A stretch of DNA of 64,000 bases from Xanthomonas vesicatoria ATCC 35937 (GCF_001908725.1 NZ_CP018726.1:124001-188000), one strand, 5' to 3'; counted from the first letter of the stretch, positions 12,703 to 21,986 are shown. Notes: generated by a model not told the origin, from the sequence alone. Numbers and translations: made by a program.

Positions 12703-14007
12703 TCATTGAGCGAGCGGCAGCCAAATCCAGAGGGCGACGAGCGTGGCCAACAGGACCGGGGGCGTGAGGATTAGCCCTACCTTCATGTACTGTCCCCACG
12801 TGATCCGTTGGCCCTTGCCGGCGAGGACGTGCAGCCACAGCAGGGTCGCGAGCGACCCGATCGGAGTGAGCTTGGGGCCAAGGTCGTTGCCCACGACGTT
12901 GGCATAGATCATCAATTCGCGGGTGGCGGCCGGAAGATTGGCCCCATCGATGGCCAGCGCGCCCACCAGCGTCGCCGGCATGTTGTTCATGACCGAAGCG
13001 AGGCCCGCCACTGCGAAGCCAGTACCGATCGTGGCCACAAAGGTTCCCTGCGCCGCCAGCCACTCAAGCACCGCACTTGCCGCCTTTGCCAGCCAGGCGT
13101 TGCCAAGCCCATAAACCACCAGATACATGCCGACCGAGAACAGCACGATCTGCCAGGGCGCACCGCGCAGAATCTTGGTCAGGGCCATGGTTGCGCCTCG
13201 GCCGCCTGTCGCCCAGCGACCTGCAATTGTCATCAGCACCAGCGCAGCCACACCCGTCACCAAGGCGATCGGGACGCCCAGCGGCCCGGTTACGAAGTAG
13301 GCAACGAGCAGTAATGCGAGCAGGGGCAAAGCGGCGCGGAAGACAGCCTTGTCGCGGATCGCTTGATGCGGCGCTTCAAGATCGTCGACCGGGTAGGTGC
13401 GAGGAATGTCGCGGCGGAACCAGAGCCACAGGACGATCAGCGTGGCGCCGACCGACACCAAATTCACCGGCACCATGACCGCTGCGTAGCGCCCGAACGA
13501 GACGTCAAAGAAGTTCGCGGTGACGATGTTGACCAAGTTCGAGACAACCAGCGGCAGGCTGGCCGTATCAGCGATGAAACCGCAGGCCACAGTGAACGCC
13601 AGCGCACTCGCAGGCGGGAAGTTCAAGCGCAACAGAATGGCCAGGACAATCGGCGTCAACAGGAGAGCCGCGCCATCGTTGGCGAACACTGCCGCGATCG
13701 CAGCGCCCAGCAAGACGATCAGCGGAAAGAGCTTCCGACCATTGCCGCCGCCCCAGCGGGCCACATGTAGGGCAGCCCATTCGAAGAAGCCGGCCGCGTC
13801 TAGGATGAGCGAGATGATGATGAGTGCGACGAAGGTGAACGTCGCATCCCAGACTATCCCCCACACCGTGGCGACGTCATCCCAACCGACGACGCCGGTG
13901 GCCAACGCTACTGCGGCGCCGGCGAGTGCCGACCAACCGATACCGAATCCGCGCGGCTGCCAGATGACGAATACAAGGGTGACGATGAAAATCGCGAGGG
14001 CAAGCAT
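12703..14007 (-). CDS. arsB: Arsenite efflux permease ArsB
   Basis: 434 residues and about 12 hydrophobic segments. Family landmarks include [27 protein letters not shown] and a C-terminal [13 protein letters not shown] / [22 protein letters not shown] region. ArsB exports As(III)/Sb(III) across the inner membrane. I choose ATG 14007 because GGAG lies 8 bp upstream; the frame also opens at TTG 14022. It is last in the arsR-arsC-arsC-arsH-arsB run and ends 28 bp from the convergent end of the czc block. Confidence 0.95.
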   Translation of the reverse strand: MLALAIFIVTLVFVIWQPRGFGIGWSALAGAAVALATGVVGWDDVATVWGIVWDATFTFVALIIISLILDAAGFFEWAALHVARWGGGNGRKLFPLIVLLGAAIAAVFANDGAALLLTPIVLAILLRLNFPPASALAFTVACGFIADTASLPLVVSNLVNIVTANFFDVSFGRYAAVMVPVNLVSVGATLIVLWLWFRRDIPRTYPVDDLEAPHQAIRDKAVFRAALPLLALLLVAYFVTGPLGVPIALVTGVAALVLMTIAGRWATGGRGATMALTKILRGAPWQIVLFSVGMYLVVYGLGNAWLAKAASAVLEWLAAQGTFVATIGTGFAVAGLASVMNNMPATLVGALAIDGANLPAATRELMIYANVVGNDLGPKLTPIGSLATLLWLHVLAGKGQRITWGQYMKVGLILTPPVLLATLVALWIWLPLAQ

Positions 14008-14025
14008 GAAGCGCTCCGACAAGGG

Positions 14026-14751
14026 TTAGATGGAGCGCTGATTCACGCGCTTGGACAGTTCTTCGGCGCTCTCAACACGTTCGGAATAGCGATCGGTCAG
14101 GTACGCTGAGCGACCACGCACCAGCCAGGTGAACTTCACCAACTCCTCGCATACGTCAGTAACGCGCTGATAGTACGCAGACGGCTTCATGCGCCCAGCC
14201 TCATCAAATTCCTGGAAGGCCTTGGCCACCGAGGACTGGTTCGGGATGGTGACCATGCGCATCCAACGGCCGAGTACGCGCAGTTGGTTTACTGCGTTGA
14301 AGCTCTGCGAGCCGCCAGACACCTGCATCACCGCCAAGGTTTTGCCTTGTGTCGGGCGCTTGGCTCCGTCGGCCAGAGGAATCCAGTCGATTTGCGCCTT
14401 CATGATCCCGGTCATGGCGCCGTGGCGTTCGGGGCTGACCCAGACCATGCCTTCGGACCAGTACGCGAGTTGGCGCAGCTCACTCACCTTCGGATGATCC
14501 GGGGTGGCTCCGTCAGGCAGTGGTAAGTCGTGCGGATCGAAGATCCGCACGTCGCAGCCGTACCAGCGCAAGAGTCGGCCGGCTTCTTCTGCCAGCAGTC
14601 GGGAATAAGAGCGTTCCCGCAGCGAGCCATAGAGGATGAGGATCCGCGGTGGGTGCCTTGGGTCGCCGGGCCCAGCTAGTGCGTCAACGTCGATCGGTGC
14701 AAGTTGTGCTACGTCGATGCTCGGCAGATCTACGGCAATGCGATCAATCAC
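14026..14751 (-). CDS. arsH: ArsH, NADPH-dependent FMN reductase / organoarsenical oxidase
   Basis: 241 residues from GTG 14751, which overlaps the arsC stop (GTGA); an upstream extension to 14850 is read-through inside arsC. The flavodoxin-like P-loop [21 protein letters not shown] binds FMN, and [23 protein letters not shown] is characteristic of ArsH. ArsH oxidises trivalent methylated and aromatic arsenicals to less toxic pentavalent forms. It lies between arsC and arsB in the operon. Confidence 0.93.
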   Translation of the reverse strand: MIDRIAVDLPSIDVAQLAPIDVDALAGPGDPRHPPRILILYGSLRERSYSRLLAEEAGRLLRWYGCDVRIFDPHDLPLPDGATPDHPKVSELRQLAYWSEGMVWVSPERHGAMTGIMKAQIDWIPLADGAKRPTQGKTLAVMQVSGGSQSFNAVNQLRVLGRWMRMVTIPNQSSVAKAFQEFDEAGRMKPSAYYQRVTDVCEELVKFTWLVRGRSAYLTDRYSERVESAEELSKRVNQRSI

Positions 14752-15161
14752 GTCGACGCCCCGGCTGCGGTCACGATTTCGCCGTCTTCCTTGGTGAAGG
14801 AGGACACCGGCTTGTCCAGCAGCGCGAGCACCTTTTCGGACGGTCGGCACAGGGCCGCGCCCCGGCCGGAAACGACGATGGGACGGTTGATCAGGATCGG
14901 ATGCGCCATCATCGCGTCCACCAGTTGCTCGTTGGTGAGCGCGAGATTATCCAAGCCCAGCTCCGCGTACGGTGTTCCCTTCTGGCGCAGGAGCTCACGA
15001 GGGGACATGCCCATCGCGGCGAGCAGCTCGACCAGCTTCTCGCGCGTGGGCGGCGCCTGCAGGTACTCGATGACCACCGGGTCTTCACCTGACTGGCGCA
15101 TCATTTCCAGGGTATTCCGAGACGTGCCGCAGGCCGGGTTATGGTAGATCGTCAGCGTCAT
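14748..15161 (-). CDS. arsC: Arsenate reductase, glutaredoxin-coupled ArsC
   Basis: 137 residues, the usual size. The catalytic Cys lies in [15 protein letters not shown]. The arsenate-binding arginines are recognisable in LINRPIVVS and LCRPSEKV. It reduces As(V) to As(III) using glutathione and glutaredoxin. It is the second of two mechanistically different arsenate reductases in this operon and overlaps arsH by 4 bp. Confidence 0.95.
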   Translation of the reverse strand: MTLTIYHNPACGTSRNTLEMMRQSGEDPVVIEYLQAPPTREKLVELLAAMGMSPRELLRQKGTPYAELGLDNLALTNEQLVDAMMAHPILINRPIVVSGRGAALCRPSEKVLALLDKPVSSFTKEDGEIVTAAGAST

Positions 15162-15170
15162 GATGATCCC

Positions 15171-15701
15171 TCAAGCCACGTCGGGTCGGGGCGACGTGGC
15201 GCCCTCGAACTGCCCGATGTCGCCTACCTGCGCCGTCAAGGTCGCCCGCGACAGCGTGTGGATCGGAAGTGCGACGAACGCCTTGACGCGGTTCTCCATG
15301 TACACCAGCGCCTGCCGAAAGGCGGCGCGCTGCCACATGTCCCCGCGCGCTTCTCGGCTCGGGTCTTCGATGCCCCAATGCGCAGTGATCGGTTGTCCTG
15401 GCCACAGTGGGCAGGCCTCGCCGGCTGCCTGGTCACAGACGGTAAAAACGAAATCCATGGTCGGGGCGCCTGGCACGGCGAACTCGTCCCACGCCTTGGA
15501 GCGCAGCCCCTCGACTGGGTAGTCGGCCTGACGCAGCGTCTCGATTGCCAGCGGGTGGACCTCACCCTTGGGGTGGCTGCCGGCGGAGAACGCATTGAAA
15601 CGGCCATCGCCGATCTTGCGAAGGACGCTCTCGGCCAGGATCGAGCGGGCTGAATTGCCAGTGCATAGGAACAGGACGTTAAACGGCTGAGGGAAGCTCA
15701 T
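15171..15701 (-). CDS. arsC: Arsenate reductase, LMW-phosphatase fold (thioredoxin-type ArsC)
   Basis: 176 residues from ATG 15701, overlapping the arsR stop (ATGA); a frame extension upstream to 15722 is not needed. The P-loop CTGNSAR matches the CX5R motif of low-molecular-weight phosphatases, and the second cysteine pair VCDQAAGEACPLW matches the thioredoxin-linked relay cysteines. It reduces arsenate independently of the glutaredoxin-type enzyme encoded just downstream. Confidence 0.93.
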   Translation of the reverse strand: MSFPQPFNVLFLCTGNSARSILAESVLRKIGDGRFNAFSAGSHPKGEVHPLAIETLRQADYPVEGLRSKAWDEFAVPGAPTMDFVFTVCDQAAGEACPLWPGQPITAHWGIEDPSREARGDMWQRAAFRQALVYMENRVKAFVALPIHTLSRATLTAQVGDIGQFEGATSPRPDVA

Positions 15702-16045
15702 GCGCAGGTCTCCGCGGGACAAGGAGTGGCGAGGTTATTGAGGGCGCCGCAGATGTCCGGATTCCCGGAGCAGCAGTCCTCGGTGAGGAATTCAAGAAGC
15801 TGGCGCATGTCCTCGTAGCTGGCGGCGTACAGGACACGCCGCCCGTTGCGCCAAGAGCGCAGTAGGCTCGCCCGCTCCAAGGTCGCAAGGTGGAAGCTCA
15901 TGCGCGGTGGCGGAATCGCGAGCGCTTCGGCAATTTCACCTGAGGGCATGCCGTTGGGACCAGCGCGCACCAGCATCCTGAATGCGGCCAGGCGGTCGGA
16001 GTGCGCAAGAGCAGAGAGCGCTGAGACGGCAGAGTCATCGTTCAT
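15698..16045 (-). CDS. arsR: Arsenite-responsive repressor ArsR
   Basis: 115 residues, winged HTH with recognition helix PPPRMSFHLATLERASLLRSW. The classical ELCVCDL metal site is absent; instead Cys91, Cys92 and Cys99 lie in TEDCCSGNPDIC. This arrangement resembles the C-terminal As(III) site (C95/C96/C102) described for Acidithiobacillus ArsR. It represses its own operon from the promoter at 16052-16079 until As(III) binds. Confidence 0.93.
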   Translation of the reverse strand: MNDDSAVSALSALAHSDRLAAFRMLVRAGPNGMPSGEIAEALAIPPPRMSFHLATLERASLLRSWRNGRRVLYAASYEDMRQLLEFLTEDCCSGNPDICGALNNLATPCPAETCA

Positions 16046-16051
16046 TCGTCA

Positions 16052-16079
16052 ATTCTACAACGATCCTTATAGGATGCAA
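16052..16079 (-). promoter_or_regulatory. ars promoter with ArsR operator
   Basis: Reading toward arsR, -35 TTGCAT (16079-16074) and -10 TAGAAT (16057-16052) are separated by 16 bp. The spacer holds the palindrome ATCCT-ATA-AGGAT (16075-16063), well placed for a repressor blocking RNA polymerase. It lies only a few bases upstream of the arsR start codon. Confidence 0.65.
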
Positions 16080-16160
16080 TCATTGCGGGTGTCGGCACCT
16101 TTCAAGCCGCGTATTGCTTAGGCTCCGGGAACCGCGAATGCCACAATATCCAACGCTTCT

Positions 16161-17258
16161 CTATGTGCTTGCGCTGGCAGGGATGTACAGCTGATGACCC
16201 GGCAAGGCGCACGCGCCGGCATACACAAAGGCCACGCTTTGCCGTGCCCGGGTGAAGGCCACGTAGTACTTCGGTGGCGCGGTGATGCGCGCCAGATCGG
16301 CCGTGCGCAGGTACTGCGTCAACGGCCCGTTCGGAAAGATAAGGACCCGACTGTAGGTGCGGCCCTTGCACTGCCCAAAGTTCACCGCTGGTAGTCCGTC
16401 GCAGGCTTGCCGCCGATCATGCCGAAGCACGGTGGGGGCAAACTCCTGCACGTACGCCGCAACATCCCCTGGAGCGACGAGGTAGATGCCATCGTGCCCG
16501 GTGACCTCGCCATTGCCTGATTGGGTCGGCGGCATCTGCGGATAAAGCGTGTCAGCCATATCGCACAGGGCCTGAACGCAGCGCAGACTGATGAGGCGGT
16601 GATCCAGCTGGCATAAGCCGTCCGACTCCCAGATCTGAAACAGCGCTGCCAGATTGGGCCCACGATACTGGCTGTGCCTTTGCGCATAGTTGGTGGCATA
16701 CGTCGCCTGGCGCGTATCACCCACCAACGTGATGGCGATATCGCTCTTCAACAGCCGCTCGACCAGATCCAGATCAAAGCCGGCCAGGTCCTGAACTTCG
16801 TCGATGTAGAGCTCGTCGTACATGGCCGCCAGGCGCGCCATGACCTGACCTTGGGTCAGCTCATCGCAGCGCACAGCAAAGTCGGCCGCCCGGTCCGAAT
16901 ACATCCGGTTGCCTGCTAGGTAGTGGCGCGCTACCTGTGTGCGTGGGGCCCGGTTGTTGGTGACACCTTCTACGAACAGGATGGTCTCGATGCGAGGCTC
17001 AGGGCACAGCGCCGCCTGGTACGGGCGGATGCACTGGCGTAGCAGAAATCCATACCAGCTGTGTAAGGTGACATGCGCGGGGACCGCGCCGGCGTGGACC
17101 TCAAACGAGCGCCGGATCTCTTCAAGGTTTTCCAGCGTGTAGGTGACAATCGCGATGCGGCGCCCAGGTCGCTCCAAGGCCTGCCGGACCAGCAACGTGG
17201 TCTTGCCAGAGCCGGCCGCCGAGAGCAAGACCCGGTTAGGTGATGGCACGCTGGACAT
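16161..17258 (-). CDS. UvrD-like helicase of a Gabija-type pair (GajB-like)
   Basis: 365 residues. Walker A is LLSAAGSGKTTLLVRQA, Walker B YIDEVQDLAGFDLDL, motif III VGDTRQATY, and the C-terminal motif VI YVAFTRARQSVAFVY. All are superfamily 1A helicase motifs, so the core looks intact although the protein is shorter than GajB of Bacillus cereus (about 490 residues). Its ATG lies 23 bp inside the end of the OLD nuclease gene. OLD-TOPRIM plus UvrD is the Gabija anti-phage arrangement. An alternative is a class 2 OLD pair with another role. Confidence 0.85.
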   Translation of the reverse strand: MSSVPSPNRVLLSAAGSGKTTLLVRQALERPGRRIAIVTYTLENLEEIRRSFEVHAGAVPAHVTLHSWYGFLLRQCIRPYQAALCPEPRIETILFVEGVTNNRAPRTQVARHYLAGNRMYSDRAADFAVRCDELTQGQVMARLAAMYDELYIDEVQDLAGFDLDLVERLLKSDIAITLVGDTRQATYATNYAQRHSQYRGPNLAALFQIWESDGLCQLDHRLISLRCVQALCDMADTLYPQMPPTQSGNGEVTGHDGIYLVAPGDVAAYVQEFAPTVLRHDRRQACDGLPAVNFGQCKGRTYSRVLIFPNGPLTQYLRTADLARITAPPKYYVAFTRARQSVAFVYAGACALPGHQLYIPASAST

Positions 17259-18816
17259 AGTCCGGGAACCTAATCGAGTGAGGGCTGTTGAAGATCGCCA
17301 GGGCCGTATCGGTCTTATGGCCTTTCATGTACTTGAGCAGCGCCACCTCATCGGCGAAGGTCTTGCCCAGCACGGTGTTGAGCTCAGCCAGCGAATTGGC
17401 TTTGATCAGCTGCTCTTCCAACGATGGGGCGCTTTCGTCGGAATCGTAGTAGAGCGCGGTGAGGTGGTCGGCATAGCGTTCCTGCACAACGGCGATGTCG
17501 CCGTCGTTGTCGGTGATCATCTTGGCCTGAATTTTCAGCCGATCCGCAATCTGCAAGAAGCGTTTGAATGCCAGCGATTTGACCGAGATGATGTCCACGC
17601 CATGGGCCATCGGCGCCACGCCATGGTGGTCGCTGTAAGCACGCTGCACGATCAGCTCATCAGATGGCCCTTCGACCAGGATCGCCTGTTTCGCCAAAAT
17701 CAGCCGCAGCGTGTCGTGGCCCGGCAGCTTCATGAAATAGTCGTGGGTATCGGATGGCAGCTGGTCCAGCTTCATCTGGCCCTGCGCGCTGAAAAGGATC
17801 ACGTTGTCCACGCCCAGCTTGTTCAACACGAAGCTGCTGTGGGTGGCGATGATCACCTGCTGGGCGGTGGAGAGGGCCGCAATTTTGTCGATCAACTGGG
17901 TCATGCTGGAGAAGGACAGATGGTTCTCTGGCTCCTCGATCAGCAGCACGTGGGCCGCCCCGGCCGCATGCATGGCCAGCTTCATCTTCACCGCACTCTG
18001 TTCGCCCTTGCCGGCCTGGGTGAAGGGGAGCTCATCCAGGTACGGTGACAAGCTGGTTTCCCACGTTGAGCGCGGCGACGTGTCCACACCCACCGTCAGC
18101 GCCCGGTGGCTGATGTCCCCCGTGTGTTCGGTGAGGTAGGCGTTGATCGCTGCCACATCCGCTTCTTCGGAAAAACTCCGCCGCATGCGGCGGAAGCTCA
18201 GCGACAGCGAGACGCGTTGCGCCGGCGTTAGTGCTTGCTCGATGATGCCGGCGATATAGCGATCGGCACCGGACAAGGTCTTGATGCCGTGCGTGTCGAT
18301 GATGGTCGAGTCGAACGGAATACTGCGGGCGGTGACGCCATTGTTGGCGAAGGAGTACCAGCGCACCGTGTAGTACTCCACCGGCAGGCTGACCGCGCCC
18401 TGGTGCTGCTGCAGGTAGGCGTTGAACTCCTCGCGGTAGTCGTCGTTGAGCTCGACCAGCAGGCGGATGCCGGCGGTATCCAGGCGCAGGGAGTTATTGG
18501 TGCCACGCAACGACGCCAGCGCGGCGTCTCCGCCCAAGTAGGCTTCGACGGAGATCCGTGGCGGCGAGGCCGGCGTGCCCGCAGCAAGGGTCGCCAAATA
18601 TTCCTGCACCGTGGGCTGGTGAAACAGGTAGGGAGTGAGCTCGTAGGCGAGATTGCGCCCATGCAGTTGCCCGGTGACCACCGCGTGGATGGCCTCCAGC
18701 AGGGTGGACTTGCCGACCTCGTTGTCGCCCACCACCAGATTCATGTGGGCGTTGAGCGGCAGGTCCAGATGGCGAAACGACTTGAAGTTGTCGATGACGA
18801 TACGTTCGATCGGCAT
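17236..18816 (-). CDS. OLD-family ATP-dependent nuclease (GajA-like)
   Basis: 526 residues from ATG 18816, chosen because AAAGGA lies 7 bp upstream. The N-terminal SMC/ABC-type ATPase has Walker A VVGDNEVGKSTLLEA and Walker B HVLLIEEPENHLS. The C-terminal TOPRIM nuclease domain starts with AILVEGPSDELIVQRA and has MITDNDGD. GajA nicks DNA when nucleotide levels fall during phage infection; the activity here is inferred from domain order. It is first in a two-gene operon with the helicase. Confidence 0.9.
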   Translation of the reverse strand: MPIERIVIDNFKSFRHLDLPLNAHMNLVVGDNEVGKSTLLEAIHAVVTGQLHGRNLAYELTPYLFHQPTVQEYLATLAAGTPASPPRISVEAYLGGDAALASLRGTNNSLRLDTAGIRLLVELNDDYREEFNAYLQQHQGAVSLPVEYYTVRWYSFANNGVTARSIPFDSTIIDTHGIKTLSGADRYIAGIIEQALTPAQRVSLSLSFRRMRRSFSEEADVAAINAYLTEHTGDISHRALTVGVDTSPRSTWETSLSPYLDELPFTQAGKGEQSAVKMKLAMHAAGAAHVLLIEEPENHLSFSSMTQLIDKIAALSTAQQVIIATHSSFVLNKLGVDNVILFSAQGQMKLDQLPSDTHDYFMKLPGHDTLRLILAKQAILVEGPSDELIVQRAYSDHHGVAPMAHGVDIISVKSLAFKRFLQIADRLKIQAKMITDNDGDIAVVQERYADHLTALYYDSDESAPSLEEQLIKANSLAELNTVLGKTFADEVALLKYMKGHKTDTALAIFNSPHSIRFPDYVQRAIT

Positions 18817-18971
18817 GCACAGTCCTTTGATGGCCAACGAGCTCGGTGGCGGAACCTGCCCAAACCTTGGCTGGCCTCCTTTCCGCTCTGGGCCATACTA
18901 CCCAGCGATCGCCGGTCCTGGGCGGTTTCGTACTGTTTTGACGGCTGGAAATGGCCGAAGCGCTTGTCACG

Positions 18972-18994
18972 CGGGATAATTCAATATTATCCCG
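18972..18994. promoter_or_regulatory. Perfect palindrome in the OLD/KfrA divergent region
   Basis: CGGGATAAT and ATTATCCCG flank TCAAT. This AT-rich 9-bp perfect inverted repeat stands out from GC-rich surroundings. It lies between the divergent OLD and kfrA-like genes and is probably an operator for one of them. Confidence 0.5.
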
Positions 18995-19039
18995 TATAAC
19001 TATTTCGCCGACGAGCGGTCGTCTACCTGCTTTAATAGT

Positions 19040-19065
19040 ATGTAATTACATGGTATGTAATACAT
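19040..19065. promoter_or_regulatory. Tandem palindromic operators ahead of the kfrA-like gene
   Basis: ATGTAATTACAT (19040-19051) is a perfect palindrome, and ATGTA-A-TACAT (19055-19065) is a near-copy. They lie 25-50 bp upstream of the kfrA-like start, the place expected for autoregulatory KfrA binding sites. Confidence 0.55.
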
Positions 19066-19089
19066 TACGAAATAAAGTGGGGTGGCACG

Positions 19090-20142
19090 ATGGCGCGCGC
19101 AGGACTCTATAAGAGTGACGTCCAGAAGGCGCGCGACGCGCTGCTGGCCCAAGGCAAGAAGCCGTCAGTCGACGCGGTGCGAGTGGCTTTGGGCAACACG
19201 GGCTCCAAGACCACGATCCACCGCTACTTGCGTGAACTGGAAGGAGAGGAAGGCGGCGGTCCGGCGAGGACGGTAGCCGTTAGTGATGCTTTGCAGGACT
19301 TGGTTGCGCGCTTGGCCTCGCGGCTCCAGGAGGAAGCAGAGGCCATCCTCACCCAGGAGCGTGAGCGCCATCAGGCTGAGCTCCACAGTCGGCAACAGGC
19401 GCTTTCCGGTGCCCAAGAGGAGGCTGCTGCCTTGAGCAGTCGGCTGCAGCGCACCGAAGCAAGCCTGCACCAAGAGCAAGCTGCTCACGCCCTCCTTCAA
19501 CAGAATCTAGGTGACAGGATCGCGGAAATCGCCCAGTTGAACGAGCGCATCGCCGGCATGACGGTGCGGCTGGCTGACCACGAGGCGCATGCGCGTTCTC
19601 TGGAGGACAAGCATGCTCATGCCCGGGAAGCGCTGGAGCACTATCGCACTTCAACCAAAGAGCAGCGCGAGCAAGAGCTGCGCCGCCACGAACATCAGGT
19701 CCAAGAGCTGCACGTAGCCTTACGTCAGGCCAATGAAGCCTTGGGCGTGAAGAATCAGGAACTGCTGGTGTTGAACCGCGACAACGGCCAATGGCTGGAG
19801 CGCCACGGGCGGATTGAGCGGGAGCTTGCCCAGTTGCGACAGGCCCACGAAAGCCAACATAGCGAGGTCGCGGCGTTGCGCCAGACTGCGACGGACCATT
19901 TGGCACTGCAGGAGCGCTGGAAGACTGATGCCAAGGCCTTGGATGCCATGCGCAACGAGCTAGCTCAGGTTCAAGACACCCTTATGCGGGAGCGTGAGCG
20001 CCGCGAGAGCGCTGAAGCCGATGCATTGCGTGCCAATGCACGTCTTGAAGCGCTAGAGCCCCTACTGAATCAACTGACGCCAGCACAAAATGCGGTGAAG
20101 AAAACTCGGCGCGGCCATACGCAGGATGGTGGAGCCGACTGA
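19090..20142 (+). CDS. kfrA: KfrA-like DNA-binding coiled-coil protein
   Basis: 350 residues. The N-terminal 55 residues (MARAGLYKSDVQKARDALLA, DAVRVALGNTGSKTTIHRYL) are the KfrA/plasmid-replication-region DNA-binding domain. From about 70 to 330 the sequence is a continuous Gln/Glu/Arg/Leu coiled coil. KfrA is an autorepressor on broad-host-range plasmids and affects their maintenance. Similar genes also accompany mobile islands. Palindromic sites upstream suggest autoregulation. It points away from the Gabija-like pair and may repress it. Confidence 0.85.
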   Translation: MARAGLYKSDVQKARDALLAQGKKPSVDAVRVALGNTGSKTTIHRYLRELEGEEGGGPARTVAVSDALQDLVARLASRLQEEAEAILTQERERHQAELHSRQQALSGAQEEAAALSSRLQRTEASLHQEQAAHALLQQNLGDRIAEIAQLNERIAGMTVRLADHEAHARSLEDKHAHAREALEHYRTSTKEQREQELRRHEHQVQELHVALRQANEALGVKNQELLVLNRDNGQWLERHGRIERELAQLRQAHESQHSEVAALRQTATDHLALQERWKTDAKALDAMRNELAQVQDTLMRERERRESAEADALRANARLEALEPLLNQLTPAQNAVKKTRRGHTQDGGAD

Positions 20143-20162
20143 CGAGGCTGCTCGTTTGTCTG

Positions 20163-20921
20163 CTAGCGGCGGGGGTGGCGCTCACCTGTCCAGTACGCCC
20201 ATTCCATAGGGACGACCCAATCTACGAACAGTTTGGCTACTGAGGACTCCGGTGCCAAATGATAGGGCTTGAACATGCCTTGCTCGGGCGAACTGGTCAT
20301 CAGGTAGCGCAGGCGCTTCTGGACCTCCTGAAAGATGGCTTCCCGCACATGGGCACTGTCGTGCACGCCAAGACGCATCGCCACCGAGGCACCTTGGCGT
20401 ACCGCCGCCCAGCAACAGTAACGCCACCGCGCGATCGGCAAGCCCGGCGGCCCGGATTGAAAGACGAACCCCACATCGCGTGCCCAGCTTGGGTCGAAGT
20501 GATGTTTGAGCAATTGCTGCTCCAGAAACTGCTCGGTCTCCCAGAGTGCAAGTTCATCCCACAGCTCCAGTTTCGCGTCCGCGAGGTCCACATCATGTGC
20601 CATATCGCCGAGCTGGTCTTCCAGCACAGGGAGCAGGTGCCTGCGCTCGTGGGTAGACCAGGCGAAAGCCCATTGCAGATCTTCGATGGGCGTGACCTCG
20701 GCATCGGGGCGGATCTGCCATCGATCTGCTGGCCAGGGAACTTGGATCAAGGCCAAGTCTCGCAGCGCGTCCAGCACCAACAAGGTGGAGCGGCGTGTGG
20801 GCGCCACCGGTATGCGTCGTAGCTGCGCGGCCAACAGCGCGGCCAGGAAAAGGGTGCCACGAAGGCCCAACTCCTCGATGCTGGCGACCCCAGATGGCGT
20901 CATTGACGAGGTTCCGGGCAT
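20163..20921 (-). CDS. Unrecognised protein, 252 residues
   Basis: I do not recognise this family. The protein is Leu/Trp-rich and acidic in the middle (EDLQWAFAWSTHERRHLLPVLEDQLGDMAHDVD) without signal peptide or clear transmembrane helices. It converges on the kfrA-like gene with about 20 bp between stops. Starts at ATG 20921 or ATG 20903 are both possible; 20903 has GGAA about 8 bp upstream. It is coding on composition, having far fewer Arg/Pro/Ala runs than the opposing frames. Confidence 0.65.
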   Translation of the reverse strand: MPGTSSMTPSGVASIEELGLRGTLFLAALLAAQLRRIPVAPTRRSTLLVLDALRDLALIQVPWPADRWQIRPDAEVTPIEDLQWAFAWSTHERRHLLPVLEDQLGDMAHDVDLADAKLELWDELALWETEQFLEQQLLKHHFDPSWARDVGFVFQSGPPGLPIARWRYCCWAAVRQGASVAMRLGVHDSAHVREAIFQEVQKRLRYLMTSSPEQGMFKPYHLAPESSVAKLFVDWVVPMEWAYWTGERHPRR

Positions 20922-20996
20922 GCGGTTTCCGGGGATGAGGGAGCGGCGTGGCTCCTGGTGGGGGCGGCGCTACCGGTGTCGCCGGTTGCCTCAAGG

Positions 20997-21011
20997 CTAA
21001 GAATATCTTAG
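20997..21011. promoter_or_regulatory. Palindrome upstream of the XRE regulator
   Basis: CTAAGA-ATA-TCTTAG is a perfect 6-bp inverted repeat 31 bp before the first possible start of the XRE-type gene. It is a plausible autoregulatory operator. Confidence 0.5.
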
Positions 21012-21041
21012 TATGCAAGGCAGGGTACATCCGCCATCCTT

Positions 21042-21392
21042 ATGGGGTCTCCATGGGGTGCGCGCGTGACTTTGTCCGTCGACTCAACACCGACCTTCGC
21101 TCGACGCCTCAAACAAGCCCGCCTGCACACGGGTTTGTCGCAGAAGGAGTTGGGCATCCGGGCCGGTCTGGATCCTCACGTGGCCAGCCCCCGAATCAAC
21201 CAGTACGAGCGTGGCAAGCACGAGCCCAAGCTGGAGACTGCTGAGCGGTTGGCCCAAGCGTTGGGGATCCCCGCCGCCTTCCTCTATACCGACGATGATC
21301 TGCTGGCCAAGCTGCTCCTGCGCTGGGGCTCGCTAAGCAAGCAGCAGAAGCGCGAGTTGGTGAAGCTGATCGAGGCCACACCCGAGAAGTAA
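21042..21392 (+). CDS. XRE-family HTH transcriptional regulator
   Basis: 116 residues from ATG 21042; GTG 21066 (VTLSVDSTP) is an equally good start. The Cro/CI-type HTH is plain: FARRLKQARLHTGLSQKELGIRAGL, then INQYERGKHEPKLETAERLAQALGIP. The C-terminal tail (SLSKQQKRELVKLIEA) is a short helix. It probably binds the palindrome just upstream. The target could be itself, the divergent 252-residue gene or the copper genes downstream. Confidence 0.88.
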   Translation: MGSPWGARVTLSVDSTPTFARRLKQARLHTGLSQKELGIRAGLDPHVASPRINQYERGKHEPKLETAERLAQALGIPAAFLYTDDDLLAKLLLRWGSLSKQQKRELVKLIEATPEK

Positions 21393-21500
21393 ACCGAACA
21401 AGCGCTCGCCCAATGGGCAACTCTTCGCCTCAACCCGCCCTTTGGGTGCTCCTGGAGGGAGCTGCAGTGGCCGCGGCTAGTGCGAGTGACAAGTCGCGGC

Positions 21501-21520
21501 ATCTCAGGCTTACTTGAGAT
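21501..21520. promoter_or_regulatory. Inverted repeat upstream of copL
   Basis: ATCTCA (21501-21506) and TGAGAT (21515-21520) flank 8 bp, about 47 bp before the copL start. It is a candidate for copper-dependent control of copLAB. No CueR- or CopR-type consensus could be assigned. Confidence 0.4.
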
Positions 21521-21566
21521 TTCGTTCACGACCGATACACACGCGCCTTGTCTAAAGTGATTTACC

Positions 21567-21986
21567 ATGTCGCCCGTGTCAGCCTCCTCACTTCTACTGC
21601 GACTGTTCCTGATCGCCATGCTCGTGCTTAACGGCGCGTGGTCGGCGTTTGCGACCGTCAGTATGAACCCGGTCATGGAAGAGCAGGCCAGCGAAGTGGC
21701 TGCCGCGGTGCAAGTCGACGGAGACTGCGTCGCCCATCACAGTGCTGAGCATCATCCCGATGCCACATCGATTGAAAAGGCTGGCACTGGGCATGGCGAC
21801 CATGCCGGTCCCGACTGTTGCAAGTCTTCTGCGTGCCGGTGCGCCTGCGTACACGCCTGCGCGAGCGCACTTCCTGCGCGCCTGCATGTTTCGGTGCAAC
21901 TGGCCTTGGGCCTGGATGTCATGCCGCTGCCCCTAGGGCATGCGGCACCTGCCTTGCCTCATCTGATCCGACCACCGATCGGCTAA
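21567..21986 (+). CDS. copL: CopL, copper-resistance regulatory/metal-binding protein
   Basis: 139 residues with an N-terminal signal-like helix (LLLRLFLIAMLVLNGAW). A His/Cys-rich middle follows, with HHSAEHHPD, HGDHAGPDCCKSSACRCACVHACA. Size, position and composition match CopL of Xanthomonas and Stenotrophomonas, which is needed for copper-inducible copAB expression. It lies 113 bp ahead of copA. Confidence 0.88.
   Translation: MSPVSASSLLLRLFLIAMLVLNGAWSAFATVSMNPVMEEQASEVAAAVQVDGDCVAHHSAEHHPDATSIEKAGTGHGDHAGPDCCKSSACRCACVHACASALPARLHVSVQLALGLDVMPLPLGHAAPALPHLIRPPIG

Noticed and set aside
13363..13770. Plus-strand frame inside arsB
   Set aside because: Shadow with Arg/Gln-rich composition and no ribosome site.
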